Assembly (NCBI RefSeq): GCF_003344865.1
Contig: NZ_CP031165.1
Span: forward strand, 4,159,910-4,223,909
Reading direction: 5' to 3'
DNA length: 64,000 bases
DNA from: Euzebya pacifica
Lineage (GTDB): Bacteria > Actinomycetota > Nitriliruptoria > Euzebyales > Euzebyaceae
Within the stretch, counting starts at the first letter, position 1, and every line of letters begins with the position of its first letter. Shown piece by piece: positions 19,486 to 28,025 of the stretch. The notes beneath the pieces were generated by a model. The model was not told the DNA's origin, searched no databases, and was given only the letters and a program-made list of their open reading frames with translations. A program made the translations under genes and the position numbers.

Positions 19486-20975
19486 GGTTGCCGCTCCAGC
19501 TGCTGGGCGACGCGTTCGGCGGCCAACCGGCCGCTGACCAGGACCATCGGCACCCCGACGCCGGGCGTGGTGGAGGACCCGACGAAGACGACGCTCTCGA
19601 CCTTGGGGGCGACGTTGGCAGGCCGGAAGGGACCGGTCTGGCGGAAGTGGTGGCTGGCGGCGAACGGGGTACCGGCCGCCATGCCCATGTCGGCCCAGTC
19701 CTGCGGGGTGACGACGTGGCTGGTCACGACGCTGTCACCGACGGGGCCGTACTTGGCCTGCTCGAGCCGTTCGATCGTGGCCGCGACCTCGCGTTGCCCC
19801 TGGTGGGTCCAGTTGATCGGGTCACCGTTGAGGTTGGGGCTGGGCACGAGCACGAAGGCGACCTCGCCGCCGTCGGGGGCCATGTCGGGGTCGGCGTGGG
19901 TCGGAACCGACAGGAACCACGAGGGGTCTCGCTGGAGTCGCCCGGCGAGGATGTCGTCGAAGGACGCCTGGTAGTCCTCGGCGAAGTGGATGTTGTGATG
20001 TGCGGCGTCCAGGAGCTTGCGGTCCAGGCCCAGGTGCACGACGGTGCAGGACGGTGAGAACGTCAGCCGCTTCACGCGTGCGGGAGTGGCCCGGGGTGGC
20101 AGCAGGTCGCGATAGGCGATCGGCAGGTCGGGGTTGAGGACGACGACGTCGGCGTGGTGGACGGTGCCGTCGACCAGCCGCACCCCGTTGGCGCGCTTGC
20201 CCGCCCCGGTGACCTCGGCCACCTCCGCGCCGTAGCGGATGTCCACCCCGTGGCGCGATGCAAGGTCGGCCAGGCCCTCGGCGATCGCGTGGATGCCGCC
20301 CTTGACGCCGTACACGCCAGCGATGGCGTCCATGTAGGCGATCACGGCGTAGATGCCGAGCGCCTCGTACGGGCTCATCCCGGCGTACATCGACTGGAAG
20401 GTGAACAGCCGCTGGAGCCGCCAGTCGGTCAGGAACGACCCGACGAGGTTGGCGACCTTGCGGAAGCCCCCGAGCCGGATGAGGTTGACCATCTTGTCGG
20501 GCCGTGCCAGATCCAGCGGGCTGTCGAAGTTGGCGTCGATGAAGGTCTCGTACTCCGCCTCGTACAGCTTCTTGAGGTGGCCGGCGAAGCGAACGAAGTT
20601 GTCGGCCTCCGCGGGACCGGCGAGCTGGCGGACCTCCTCGGTCATCGCGGCCACCGAGCCACGGATGCGCACGACCGAGCCGTCGTGGAACGTGGCCCGA
20701 TACGCCGGGTCCAGCCGTTCCATGGTCAGGTGGTCCTGCATGCGTTCCCCGTGGAGCGCGTACAGGTCGGCGACCAGCGCCGGCATCGTCATGACCGACG
20801 GACCCGTGTCGAACGTGAATCCCCGGTCCAGGATCTGGCCGGCGCGGCCGCCCGGGATCGGGTCGCGTTCCAGCAGGGTGACGTGGTGTCCGTCTGCGGC
20901 AACGCGGATGGCGGTGGCCAGGCCCCCGAGTCCAGCGCCGACGACCACGACGTCGGCGGGGTGCGTCCGCAGCAT
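19482..20975 (-). CDS. crtI: Phytoene desaturase
   Basis: CrtI-type FAD-dependent phytoene desaturase, 497 residues, converting phytoene to neurosporene or lycopene. Seen: N-terminal dinucleotide fold VVVGAGLGGLATAIR, LLERDPIPGGRAGQ, DTGPSVMTMP, and the C-terminal FAD block FVGSSTTPGVGVPMVLVSGRLAAE. It starts two bases after the crtE stop. No lycopene cyclase, ketolase or elongase is present here, so the final carotenoid cannot be named. Confidence 0.96.
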   Translation of the reverse strand: MLRTHPADVVVVGAGLGGLATAIRVAADGHHVTLLERDPIPGGRAGQILDRGFTFDTGPSVMTMPALVADLYALHGERMQDHLTMERLDPAYRATFHDGSVVRIRGSVAAMTEEVRQLAGPAEADNFVRFAGHLKKLYEAEYETFIDANFDSPLDLARPDKMVNLIRLGGFRKVANLVGSFLTDWRLQRLFTFQSMYAGMSPYEALGIYAVIAYMDAIAGVYGVKGGIHAIAEGLADLASRHGVDIRYGAEVAEVTGAGKRANGVRLVDGTVHHADVVVLNPDLPIAYRDLLPPRATPARVKRLTFSPSCTVVHLGLDRKLLDAAHHNIHFAEDYQASFDDILAGRLQRDPSWFLSVPTHADPDMAPDGGEVAFVLVPSPNLNGDPINWTHQGQREVAATIERLEQAKYGPVGDSVVTSHVVTPQDWADMGMAAGTPFAASHHFRQTGPFRPANVAPKVESVVFVGSSTTPGVGVPMVLVSGRLAAERVAQQLERQP

Positions 20976-20977
20976 GG

Positions 20978-22081
20978 TCAGGCGCTCCGGTCGACGGCCA
21001 CGGATGCGAGCTCGAGCAGGGCGGATCTGGAGGGGTCGGAAAGGTGCTCCACCGCGCGGTCGGCGTCGGCCCGGAGACCGGTCAGGTGGGCCTCGACGTG
21101 ATCGGCGGCACCGGTGTCCACGACGATCTGGCGGACGGCATCGGCATCGTCCCGCGTGGCGTCGGGGTTGCCGACGACCCGATCGAGGACCTCGCGCTGG
21201 GCAGGGGTGGCCTGGTCACGGGCGTGGAGGATCAGCATGGTGCGCTTGCCCTCGCGGATGTCCTCCAGCGATCCCTTGCCGGTGGTGTCGGGATCGCCGA
21301 GCAGCCCGAGGACGTCGTCACGCAGCTGGAAGGCCACCCCGACGGCGTCACCGAACGTCGACAGCGTGCGGTCGAGGTCCGGATCGGTTCCGCCGAGCGC
21401 CGCCCCCATCTGCAGCGGGCGGGTGACCGTGTACCGGCCGGACTTCAGCAGGGACACGCGCAGCGAGTCGGCCTCTGATGCCGCGGGAAGGCCGGAGAGC
21501 CGCAGGTCCAGGTACTGGCCGGCCATCACCTCCGCGCGGAGCTGCCCGAACACGCGTCGAGCCCTGGCCATCGCACGGTGCTCCAGACGAGCCGCCTCGA
21601 ACAGCATGTCGGCCCAGACGAAGACCATGTCACCGGCGAGGATCCCGCCGCCGACGCCGAACCACTCGGGGTCGCCGGAGAGGCCGGCCTCGATGTGGTG
21701 GTCGCGCAGGGCGGTGTGGACTGCCGGCAACCCGCGACGCGTGGCCGAGCGATCCATGATGTCGTCGTGGATGAGCGCGAAGGTGTGCAGCAGCTCGACG
21801 GCACCGGCGGGCTTCAGCACCTCGGGGTCGGTGTGTCCCGTCGCGGCCCGGTAGCCCCACCACACGAAGGCAGGACGCAGCCGCTTGCCACCAGCCGACA
21901 CCAGCGCGGTGACCGCATCCGCGACGGGTTCGAGGGCGGGGTCGAGATCAGCCAGTTCGTCCGCGCGAGCGCGCAGGAACCGTTCGAGGACCGCGTCGAC
22001 CCGGCCGGCAACACCGCCGAGCACACCTCCCGGAGGAGGGTCGAGCAGATCGGTGGTGTCGGAAGAGGTCATGGTGTGCAT
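20978..22081 (-). CDS. crtE: Geranylgeranyl diphosphate synthase
   Basis: Trans-prenyltransferase of about 367 residues elongating DMAPP with IPP, presumably to C20 for CrtB. Seen: GGKRLRPAFVWWG, first Asp-rich motif LIHDDIMDRSATRRG, the KT-type region LKSGRYTVTRPLQMG, and the second motif FQLRDDVLGLLGD followed by GKGSLEDIREGKRT. The frame extends further upstream, but ATG 22081 has GAAGG about seven bases before it; ATG 22072 is the alternative. First gene of the crt operon, divergent from the ECF sigma gene. Confidence 0.94.
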   Translation of the reverse strand: MHTMTSSDTTDLLDPPPGGVLGGVAGRVDAVLERFLRARADELADLDPALEPVADAVTALVSAGGKRLRPAFVWWGYRAATGHTDPEVLKPAGAVELLHTFALIHDDIMDRSATRRGLPAVHTALRDHHIEAGLSGDPEWFGVGGGILAGDMVFVWADMLFEAARLEHRAMARARRVFGQLRAEVMAGQYLDLRLSGLPAASEADSLRVSLLKSGRYTVTRPLQMGAALGGTDPDLDRTLSTFGDAVGVAFQLRDDVLGLLGDPDTTGKGSLEDIREGKRTMLILHARDQATPAQREVLDRVVGNPDATRDDADAVRQIVVDTGAADHVEAHLTGLRADADRAVEHLSDPSRSALLELASVAVDRSA

Positions 22082-22389
22082 GCGCGGCCTTCGCCCGGTG
22101 GGGGGAGAACGGGGATCGGGACACAGAGGATGCCCAACCGTTGTTCGGAGCGAACGCAGGCGCGGTTCAACCGTACCCCCCGAAAACAGGATCAGGGCCG
22201 GATCCCCTGCTCGACGATCCGGCCCTGCCCACCCCCTCACGTACGTGCGTACGCGGGATGCCCACCCGTACAGAACGAGCGAGAGGCCCAGGTGGTTAAC
22301 ACTCCGAACGAAACTTTCTTGAAGGATGCTGCTGCCCGACGGCGAACCCTGTGATGCGGGCATGTTCACCTTCTGCCCAACGCCGCTGT
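22082..22389. promoter_or_regulatory. Divergent control region, crtE / ECF sigma
   Basis: 308 bases without a gene. It holds a perfect 12-bp inverted repeat CAGGGCCGGATC (22193-22204) / GATCCGGCCCTG (22216-22227) with an 11-base spacer, and two overlapping short palindromes: CACGTACGTG (22238-22247) and GTACG-TG-CGTAC (22241-22252). These look like operators or a leader hairpin for crtE. An AT-richer patch at 22294-22322 (GGTTAAC, GAAACTTTCTT) is where a promoter for the sigma gene would be expected, but no consensus can be named. Confidence 0.5.
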
Positions 22390-23547
22390 ATGTCCACCAC
22401 GAATTCCTCTCCGCCGTCCTCGCCGCCGCACCGCCTGCTGGCGGCTGCCCGCGCGGGCGATGACGACGCCTTCGCGGCCATCGTCCGTCAGCACGGCCCT
22501 CCGGTGATGACCACGTGCCTGCGGTGGGTCAAGGACCACCACACGGCCGAGGACCTGACCCAGGACGTGTTCGTGCGGTTGCTGCGCAGCGACATCGCTC
22601 CCCTGGACGATCGGGAGCTGCGCCGGTGGCTGCTGCAGGTGGCACGCAACGTCGCCATCGACCACCACCGTCACAGCGAGGTGGTGCGTCGCAGCGAGGA
22701 CGCCGCCGTCGACCTCGTGATCCCGGAGTCGGCACCGCAGCGCACCGTGGAGATGCGGGTGCTGATCGCCCAGGTGCTGCACGAGCTGAGCGACCGCGAC
22801 GCCGAGCTGGTGGTCGAGCACTACATGGAGGACCTGTCGCTCCGCGAGATGGCGGAGCGACGCGGCACCACCCGGGACACGATCAAGGTCCAGCTGCACC
22901 GCGCCCGTGCCCGCGCCCGGACCATCGCCCGGGACCGTCGGATCGACGGGCTCCCGTGGCTGCCCGCCCCGTTCGCACGCATGACGTCGGCCGTCAAGGG
23001 CATGGGCGCGCAGGTTGGCCTCAAGGCCGCCGCGGCGGTGCTGGCTCCCCTGCTCGTTCTCGGCGGGCTGAACCTGACACCGGACCGTTGGCCGGGAGAG
23101 ACCCGCGACGACGATCCAGCGGTGCTCGATGCGGTGACGGAGGTCTCGGTGCCGACGGCCACAGGCGACACGGTGGCGGCCCCGGCCGGTGCCGCGGCGG
23201 GCACGAGTGCGGACACGCAAGCCGCAGAGGACGACGCCGGTGGCCGTGATGGCGGTGGTGCACCGAGCGTCGACTCGGACCCACCGCCGGCACTGCCCCA
23301 GGACGTGATTCCCAACGGACGGGTCACCGTGCCCACCACCGATCGGACCGTGGTGGAGTCGAGCAACTACAGCGACCGCGAGGCAGGTACTCGACAGCTC
23401 ATGCTCCTACCGGGCGTGACCCACGAGGACGGGGTCACGGGGCTCACCGAGAACCCCGACGACACTCCCGAGGAACGCGCGGCGTTCCGCGACATCTGCG
23501 AGCTCGGCGGTCGTGCCGAGCCGGTCCTGGAGTGCCAGGAGAACTGA
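22390..23547 (+). CDS. ECF sigma factor with membrane-spanning C-terminal tail
   Basis: Protein of about 385 residues. Residues about 25-95 form sigma-70 region 2 (CLRWVKDHHTAEDLTQDVF) and about 128-180 region 4 with its helix-turn-helix (LSLREMAERRGTTRDTIK). A hydrophobic segment follows (about 212-228, AAAAVLAPLLVLGGLNL), then about 155 Ala/Asp/Thr-rich residues that would lie outside the cell, with two Cys near the end. No separate anti-sigma gene is next to it, so the tail may tether or regulate the factor itself. Divergence from crtE suggests control of carotenoid synthesis. The start is uncertain: ATG 22390, or GTG 22351 / ATG 22354 with 12-13 extra residues; no good ribosome site is seen for any. 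Confidence 0.85.
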   Translation: MSTTNSSPPSSPPHRLLAAARAGDDDAFAAIVRQHGPPVMTTCLRWVKDHHTAEDLTQDVFVRLLRSDIAPLDDRELRRWLLQVARNVAIDHHRHSEVVRRSEDAAVDLVIPESAPQRTVEMRVLIAQVLHELSDRDAELVVEHYMEDLSLREMAERRGTTRDTIKVQLHRARARARTIARDRRIDGLPWLPAPFARMTSAVKGMGAQVGLKAAAAVLAPLLVLGGLNLTPDRWPGETRDDDPAVLDAVTEVSVPTATGDTVAAPAGAAAGTSADTQAAEDDAGGRDGGGAPSVDSDPPPALPQDVIPNGRVTVPTTDRTVVESSNYSDREAGTRQLMLLPGVTHEDGVTGLTENPDDTPEERAAFRDICELGGRAEPVLECQEN

Positions 23548-23554
23548 CGGCCGG

Positions 23555-23716
23555 TCAGCGCACGCAGAGCATGTCGTCGATGGCAGGCAGCGGCAGGCAC
23601 GGGAGCGCCGACGCAACCACCTCCTCGGACGCGCCGTGGGTGGAGGCGCTGGTGGGCCCGGCGAGGGCGAGGGAGAGCGCGAGGGACAGGACCAGGGTGG
23701 CGTTTCGGATGACCAT
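23555..23716 (-). CDS. Small secreted peptide, 53 aa
   Basis: Short frame from ATG 23716 to the stop at 23555. The N-terminus is a textbook signal peptide: MVIRN, a hydrophobic core of alternating Leu/Ala/Ser, then LAGPTSAS with a likely TSA|S cleavage. The mature part would be about 28 residues with two Cys (ALPCLPLP and DDMLCVR), possibly disulfide-linked. It faces the end of the ECF sigma gene (seven-base gap, convergent). Upstream is the dyad GAACC-AGT-GGTTC on the coding strand. No family recognised; the signal peptide is the main support. Confidence 0.55.
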   Translation of the reverse strand: MVIRNATLVLSLALSLALAGPTSASTHGASEEVVASALPCLPLPAIDDMLCVR

Positions 23717-23800
23717 GCATCCGAATGTGAACCACTGGTTCGGTCACTCCTGACGCCCGCGCCGTCACATTTGACGAACCCTTGCCCCCGCCGCCTGGGG

Positions 23801-25246
23801 TCAGCCCGTCAGCTTGGCGTTCAGCAGCTGGTTGACCAGGGCCGGGTCGGCCTTGCCCTTGCTGGCGCGCATGACGCCGCCGACGAGGGCCCCCATGGCC
23901 TTGGGGTTGCCGTCGCGCACCTTCTGGGCGGCGTCGGCCTGCTCGGCGATGACCTGGTCGACGATGGCCTCGATCGCGCTGACGTCGGAGACCTGCTCGT
24001 GGTCCTTCGCCAGGTCGGCCACGGTGCCCTCGCCGGCCAGCACCGACGTCAGGACCTTGCGGGCCCCGCCCTTGCCGAGGGTGCCGTCGGCAACCCGGCC
24101 GAGCAGCGAGGCGAACTCCTCACCCGGCAGCGCCTCGACCGCCGAGCGGCCGGTCTCGTTCTGCCAGCCAGCGACCTCGTTGACCAGCCACTTGGTGGCG
24201 TCGGCGGCGTCGGCGCCACCGGCCACGGCGGCGTCGAGCAGCGGGATCAGGCCGGCGTCCTGCATGGTCACGACCGACTTGCGGTCCAGGCCGTGGGCAT
24301 CGATCAGCCGCGCCCGCGTGACGGCGGGCAGCTCGGGCAGGCTGGCACGGATCTCCTCGATCCACGCCGGATCGGGGACCATCTCGACCAGGTCGGGATC
24401 GGGGAAGTACCGGTAGTCGTCCAGCGTCTCCTTGCGACGCAGGGTAGAGGTCGTGCCGGCGTCCTCGTCCCAGTGGCGGGTCTCCTGCACCACGGTGCCG
24501 CCGGACTCCACGACGTCGATCTGGCGGGCGATCTCGTACTCGATCGCACGACCGAGCGAGCGCACGGAGTTCATGTTCTTGATCTCCGCGCGGGTGCCGT
24601 AGGGAGTACCCGGCTTGTGGATGCTGACGTTGGCGTCACACCGCATCGACCCCTCCTCCAGCTTGGCGTCGGAGATGCCAAGGGCGAGGACGATGCCGCG
24701 CAGCTCCGTCAGGTAGGCCTGCGCCTGCTCGGCGGTGCGGATGTCGGGCTCCGACACGCACTCCAGCAGCGGCACCCCGGCCCGGTTGTAGTCCACGAGG
24801 GAATAGTCGGCGCCGTGGACCCGTCCGGACTCGCCGACGTGCACGTTCTTGCCGGCGTCCTCCTCCATGTGGATCCGCGTGACGCCGATGCGGACCGGCC
24901 CCTCGCTGGTCTCGATGTCGAGGTGGCCCACACCGCAGATCGGCACGTCGTACTGGCTGATCTGGTAGTTCTTCGGCATGTCCGGATAGAAGTAGTTCTT
25001 CCGGTGGAACTGGCTGACCGGTGCGATCTCGCAGTCCAGGGCCAGGCCCATCCTGATGGCGTGCTCCACGGCCGTGCCGTTGACCACGGGCAGGGTGCCG
25101 GGCAAGCCGAGGTCGACCTCGGTCACCCGGGTGTTGGGTGCCCCGCCGAACTCGTTGGGGCAGGCGGAGAACATCTTGGTCCGTGTCGACAGCTCGACGT
25201 GGACCTCCAGGCCGATGACGGCTTCCCAGTCGCTCATCTTCGTCAC
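23801..25246 (-). CDS. gatB: Asp-tRNA(Asn)/Glu-tRNA(Gln) amidotransferase subunit B
   Basis: tRNA-binding and kinase subunit of the GatCAB complex, 481 residues, which converts Glu-tRNA(Gln) and/or Asp-tRNA(Asn) to the amidated form. Seen: [20 protein letters not shown] at the N-terminus, [51 protein letters not shown], and the C-terminal YqeY-like helical tail domain. GTG 25246 overlaps the gatA stop as GTGA; ATG 25237 is an alternative. Last gene of gatC-gatA-gatB. Confidence 0.97.
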   Translation of the reverse strand: MTKMSDWEAVIGLEVHVELSTRTKMFSACPNEFGGAPNTRVTEVDLGLPGTLPVVNGTAVEHAIRMGLALDCEIAPVSQFHRKNYFYPDMPKNYQISQYDVPICGVGHLDIETSEGPVRIGVTRIHMEEDAGKNVHVGESGRVHGADYSLVDYNRAGVPLLECVSEPDIRTAEQAQAYLTELRGIVLALGISDAKLEEGSMRCDANVSIHKPGTPYGTRAEIKNMNSVRSLGRAIEYEIARQIDVVESGGTVVQETRHWDEDAGTTSTLRRKETLDDYRYFPDPDLVEMVPDPAWIEEIRASLPELPAVTRARLIDAHGLDRKSVVTMQDAGLIPLLDAAVAGGADAADATKWLVNEVAGWQNETGRSAVEALPGEEFASLLGRVADGTLGKGGARKVLTSVLAGEGTVADLAKDHEQVSDVSAIEAIVDQVIAEQADAAQKVRDGNPKAMGALVGGVMRASKGKADPALVNQLLNAKLTG

Positions 25247-26745
25247 TCGCTCTCGGGCAGGGCCAGCGCACGCGGCCCGCGGGGGGTCAGGTCGAGGGCC
25301 AGGTCGGCCTCGAGGGCGGCCGCGGCCTGCACCATGACGGCTTCGCCGAGCATCGGCCCGACCAGCTGCAGCCCGACGGGCAGCGGCCCGCCGTCCTCGG
25401 CGGTGTCGAAGCCGACGGGCAGCGACATCGCCGGCATGCCGGCAAGCGAGGCCGGGACGGCGAAGACGTCGTTGAGGTACATCGCCAGCGGGTCGGCGGT
25501 CTTGTCACCCAGCTTGAAGGCCGCCGTCGGACACGTCGGCCCCACCAGCACGTCGGCCTTGTCGAACGCGGCCTCGAAGTCGCGGATGATCAGGGTCCGG
25601 ACCTTCTGCGCCTGCCCGTAGTAGGCGTCGAAGTAGCCGGCCGACAGCGCGTGGGTGCCGATCATGATGCGCCGCTTGACCTCGGCGCCGAAGCCGGCAG
25701 CCCGGGTGGCGGCCATCATCTCGTGGGTCGTCTCACCGTCGACACGGAGGCCGTAGCGCACACCGTCGTAGCGGCTGAGGTTGGCCGACGCCTCGGACGG
25801 GGCGATCAGGTAGTAGGCCGGCAGGCCGTAGTCGGCGTGGGGAAGGGAGACCTCGACGATCTCGGCGCCGAGCGACGACAGCCGGTCGATGGCGTGCTGC
25901 ACCGCCGCCTTGACGCCGTCGCTTGCCCCGTCGCCCATGAACTCGGTGACCACGCCGACGCGCAGCCCCTCCACTCCCCTGTCGAGGGCGTCGACGTAGG
26001 ACGTCATCGGGTCCGGGATGGAGGTCGAGTCCTTGGGGTCGTGGCCGCACATGACCTCCAGCCCCAGGGTGGCGTCGCGAACGGTCCGACCGAACGTGCC
26101 GGCCTGGTCCAGCGAGGAGGCGAACGCGATCAGCCCGTAACGGCTGGCCCGACCGTAGGTGGGCTTGATGCCGACGGTGCCGGTCACAGCGGCGGGCTGG
26201 CGGATCGAGCCGCCCGTGTCGGTGCCGGTGGCGATCGGTGCCTGGTAGGCCGCGACCGCCGCCGCGCTGCCGCCGGAGGACCCACCGGGCGTGGTGTCGG
26301 TGTCCCACGGGTTGTGGCACACCTTGTACGCGGAGTTCTCCGTGGAGGAGCCCATCGCGAACTCGTCCATGTTGGTCTTGCCGAGCAGCACGGCGTCGGC
26401 CGCCCGCAGGCGTGCCACGACGGTGGCGTCGTAGGGCGGCACGAAGGTCTCGAGCATGCGCGACCCGGCGGTGGTCGTGGTGCCGTTGGTGCACATCACG
26501 TCCTTGACGGCCACCGGGATGCCCGCCAGCGCACCGAGCGCCTCCCCGGCCGCACGACGTCGATCGACGTCGGCTGCCGTGTCCAGCGCCTCGTCGGCCA
26601 TCATGGCCAGCCAGGCCCCCGTGGTGCCGTCGGTGGCCTCGATGCGGTCCAGGTGGGCTCGGGCGACCTCCACGGCCGACAGGTCTCCCGCGGCCATCGC
26701 ATCGGCCAGCTCCGCCGCGGTGCGGGTGACGATCGGGCCGCTCAC
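25243..26745 (-). CDS. gatA: Asp-tRNA(Asn)/Glu-tRNA(Gln) amidotransferase subunit A
   Basis: Amidase-signature subunit, 500 residues, releasing ammonia from glutamine for GatB. The catalytic Lys lies in GIPVAVKDV, and the Ser-cisSer pair in [11 protein letters not shown] and [30 protein letters not shown] is the expected substrate block. GTG 26745 overlaps the gatC stop as GTGA, and the gene overlaps gatB in the same way, so the three subunits are translationally coupled. Confidence 0.97.
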   Translation of the reverse strand: MSGPIVTRTAAELADAMAAGDLSAVEVARAHLDRIEATDGTTGAWLAMMADEALDTAADVDRRRAAGEALGALAGIPVAVKDVMCTNGTTTTAGSRMLETFVPPYDATVVARLRAADAVLLGKTNMDEFAMGSSTENSAYKVCHNPWDTDTTPGGSSGGSAAAVAAYQAPIATGTDTGGSIRQPAAVTGTVGIKPTYGRASRYGLIAFASSLDQAGTFGRTVRDATLGLEVMCGHDPKDSTSIPDPMTSYVDALDRGVEGLRVGVVTEFMGDGASDGVKAAVQHAIDRLSSLGAEIVEVSLPHADYGLPAYYLIAPSEASANLSRYDGVRYGLRVDGETTHEMMAATRAAGFGAEVKRRIMIGTHALSAGYFDAYYGQAQKVRTLIIRDFEAAFDKADVLVGPTCPTAAFKLGDKTADPLAMYLNDVFAVPASLAGMPAMSLPVGFDTAEDGGPLPVGLQLVGPMLGEAVMVQAAAALEADLALDLTPRGPRALALPESE

Positions 26746-27041
26746 GACGACTCCCCCATGATCTTGGGGACGCGGAACTGCAGGTCCTCGGCGTCGGGGG
26801 CGTTGGCGACCACCACCTCCGGCGACAGCGGTTCCGCGACGACGGCGTCGTCACGGAAGACGTTGCGCAGCGGGTAGGGGTGGGAGGTCGGCGGCACGTC
26901 GGCCGCCGCGACCTCACTCACCTTCTCGGCGTAGGCGAGGATCTCTGCCAGCTGGGGGGCCAGGGCGGTGATCTCGTCGTCGGTCAGGTCCAGCTGGGCC
27001 AGCCGGGCGACGTGTCGGACGTCGTCGTCGGAGAGTGCCAT
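26742..27041 (-). CDS. gatC: Asp-tRNA(Asn)/Glu-tRNA(Gln) amidotransferase subunit C
   Basis: Small subunit of 99 residues that stabilises GatA-GatB. Seen: [19 protein letters not shown] at the N-terminus and the Pro-rich segment [16 protein letters not shown] that threads between the larger subunits. First gene of the operon; the ACGCTAGCGT palindrome at 27087-27096 lies 46 bases upstream and may be part of its promoter. Confidence 0.95.
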   Translation of the reverse strand: MALSDDDVRHVARLAQLDLTDDEITALAPQLAEILAYAEKVSEVAAADVPPTSHPYPLRNVFRDDAVVAEPLSPEVVVANAPDAEDLQFRVPKIMGESS

Positions 27042-27086
27042 CGGTGCGGAACGATCCTGGGGTGGAGGGCGGACGGTCGGCGTGCA

Positions 27087-27143
27087 ACGCTAGCGTCTCT
27101 CGGCCATCAGCCCCACCGCGCCGGCACGCGGACCCGCTAGCGT
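27087..27143. promoter_or_regulatory. Paired CGCTAGCG sites between gatC and rsbQ-like gene
   Basis: Palindromes ACGCTAGCGT (27087-27096) and CGCTAGCG followed by T (27135-27143) lie 47 bp apart in the divergent gap. TAGCGT resembles an actinobacterial -10 hexamer and, being palindromic, could work for either direction. No matching -35 boxes are clear. Confidence 0.35.
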
Positions 27144-27218
27144 GTGGGGTTGCGCAGGCCGTACGTCCCGACCCCCGACAGATCTCCTGCTCCTTCGGCG
27201 ATGGGAAGAACGAGAACG

Positions 27219-28025
27219 ATGGATGTGGCGCAGCGGTACAACGTGACGGTCGGCGGTGTCGACGACGGACAGCCGATGCTGTTCGCCCACGGCTTCGGCT
27301 GCGACCAGCAGATGTGGCGCTTCGTCGAGCCGGCGTTCGCCGATCGGTACCGGACGATCCTGTTCGACCACGTCGGCGCAGGTCACTCCGACGCGTCCGC
27401 CTGGGACCCCGAGACCTACGGCTCCCTGGATGCCTACGCCGCGGACGTGCTGTCCATCGTGCACGAGCTGGACCTCCAGGACGTAGTCTTCGTCGGCCAT
27501 TCGGTCTCGGCGATGATCGGGGTGCTGGCCGCCAACGCCGAACCCGACCGGTTCGCCTCCCTCGTCCTCGTCGGCCCGTCGCCGCGCTACATCAACGACG
27601 ACGGGTACACCGGCGGGTTCTCCGAGGCCGACATCGAGGAGCTGTTCGGTGCGCTGGACAGCAACTACCTGGGCTGGTCCAGCGCCATGGCGCCGGTGAT
27701 CATGGGCAACCCCGACCGTCCGGCACTCGGTGAGGAGCTGACGGAGAGCTTCTGCCGCACCGACCCCGAGATCGCCCGCAGGTTCGCCCACGTCACCTTC
27801 ACCTCCGACAACCGCGCGGACCTCGAGAAGGTGTCGGTGCCGGCGCTGGTGCTGCAGTGCACCAACGACGTGATCGCCCCGGAGGCGGTCGGCCGCTACG
27901 TGCACGACCGGATTCCCGACAGCGACTTCGTGCTGCTCGACGCCACGGGCCACTGTCCCAACCTGAGCGCACCGGACGCCACGATCGAGGCGATCGAGGG
28001 CTTCCTGAGGACCCGCACGGGGTGA
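27219..28025 (+). CDS. RsbQ-like alpha/beta hydrolase
   Basis: 268 residues, nearly the same length as Bacillus RsbQ. Catalytic triad: Ser in GHSVSAMIG (the RsbQ-type elbow), Asp in CTNDVIAPEAVG, His in ATGHCPNLSAP; the oxyanion region is AHGFGCDQQMW. RsbQ is needed with the phosphatase RsbP to signal energy stress to SigB; plant KAI2/D14 receptors are its relatives. ATG 27219 matches the family N-terminus; ATG 27201 is an in-frame alternative. The stop overlaps the GTG of the PAS-phosphatase gene (GTGA), so both proteins are probably made together. Confidence 0.9.
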   Translation: MDVAQRYNVTVGGVDDGQPMLFAHGFGCDQQMWRFVEPAFADRYRTILFDHVGAGHSDASAWDPETYGSLDAYAADVLSIVHELDLQDVVFVGHSVSAMIGVLAANAEPDRFASLVLVGPSPRYINDDGYTGGFSEADIEELFGALDSNYLGWSSAMAPVIMGNPDRPALGEELTESFCRTDPEIARRFAHVTFTSDNRADLEKVSVPALVLQCTNDVIAPEAVGRYVHDRIPDSDFVLLDATGHCPNLSAPDATIEAIEGFLRTRTG

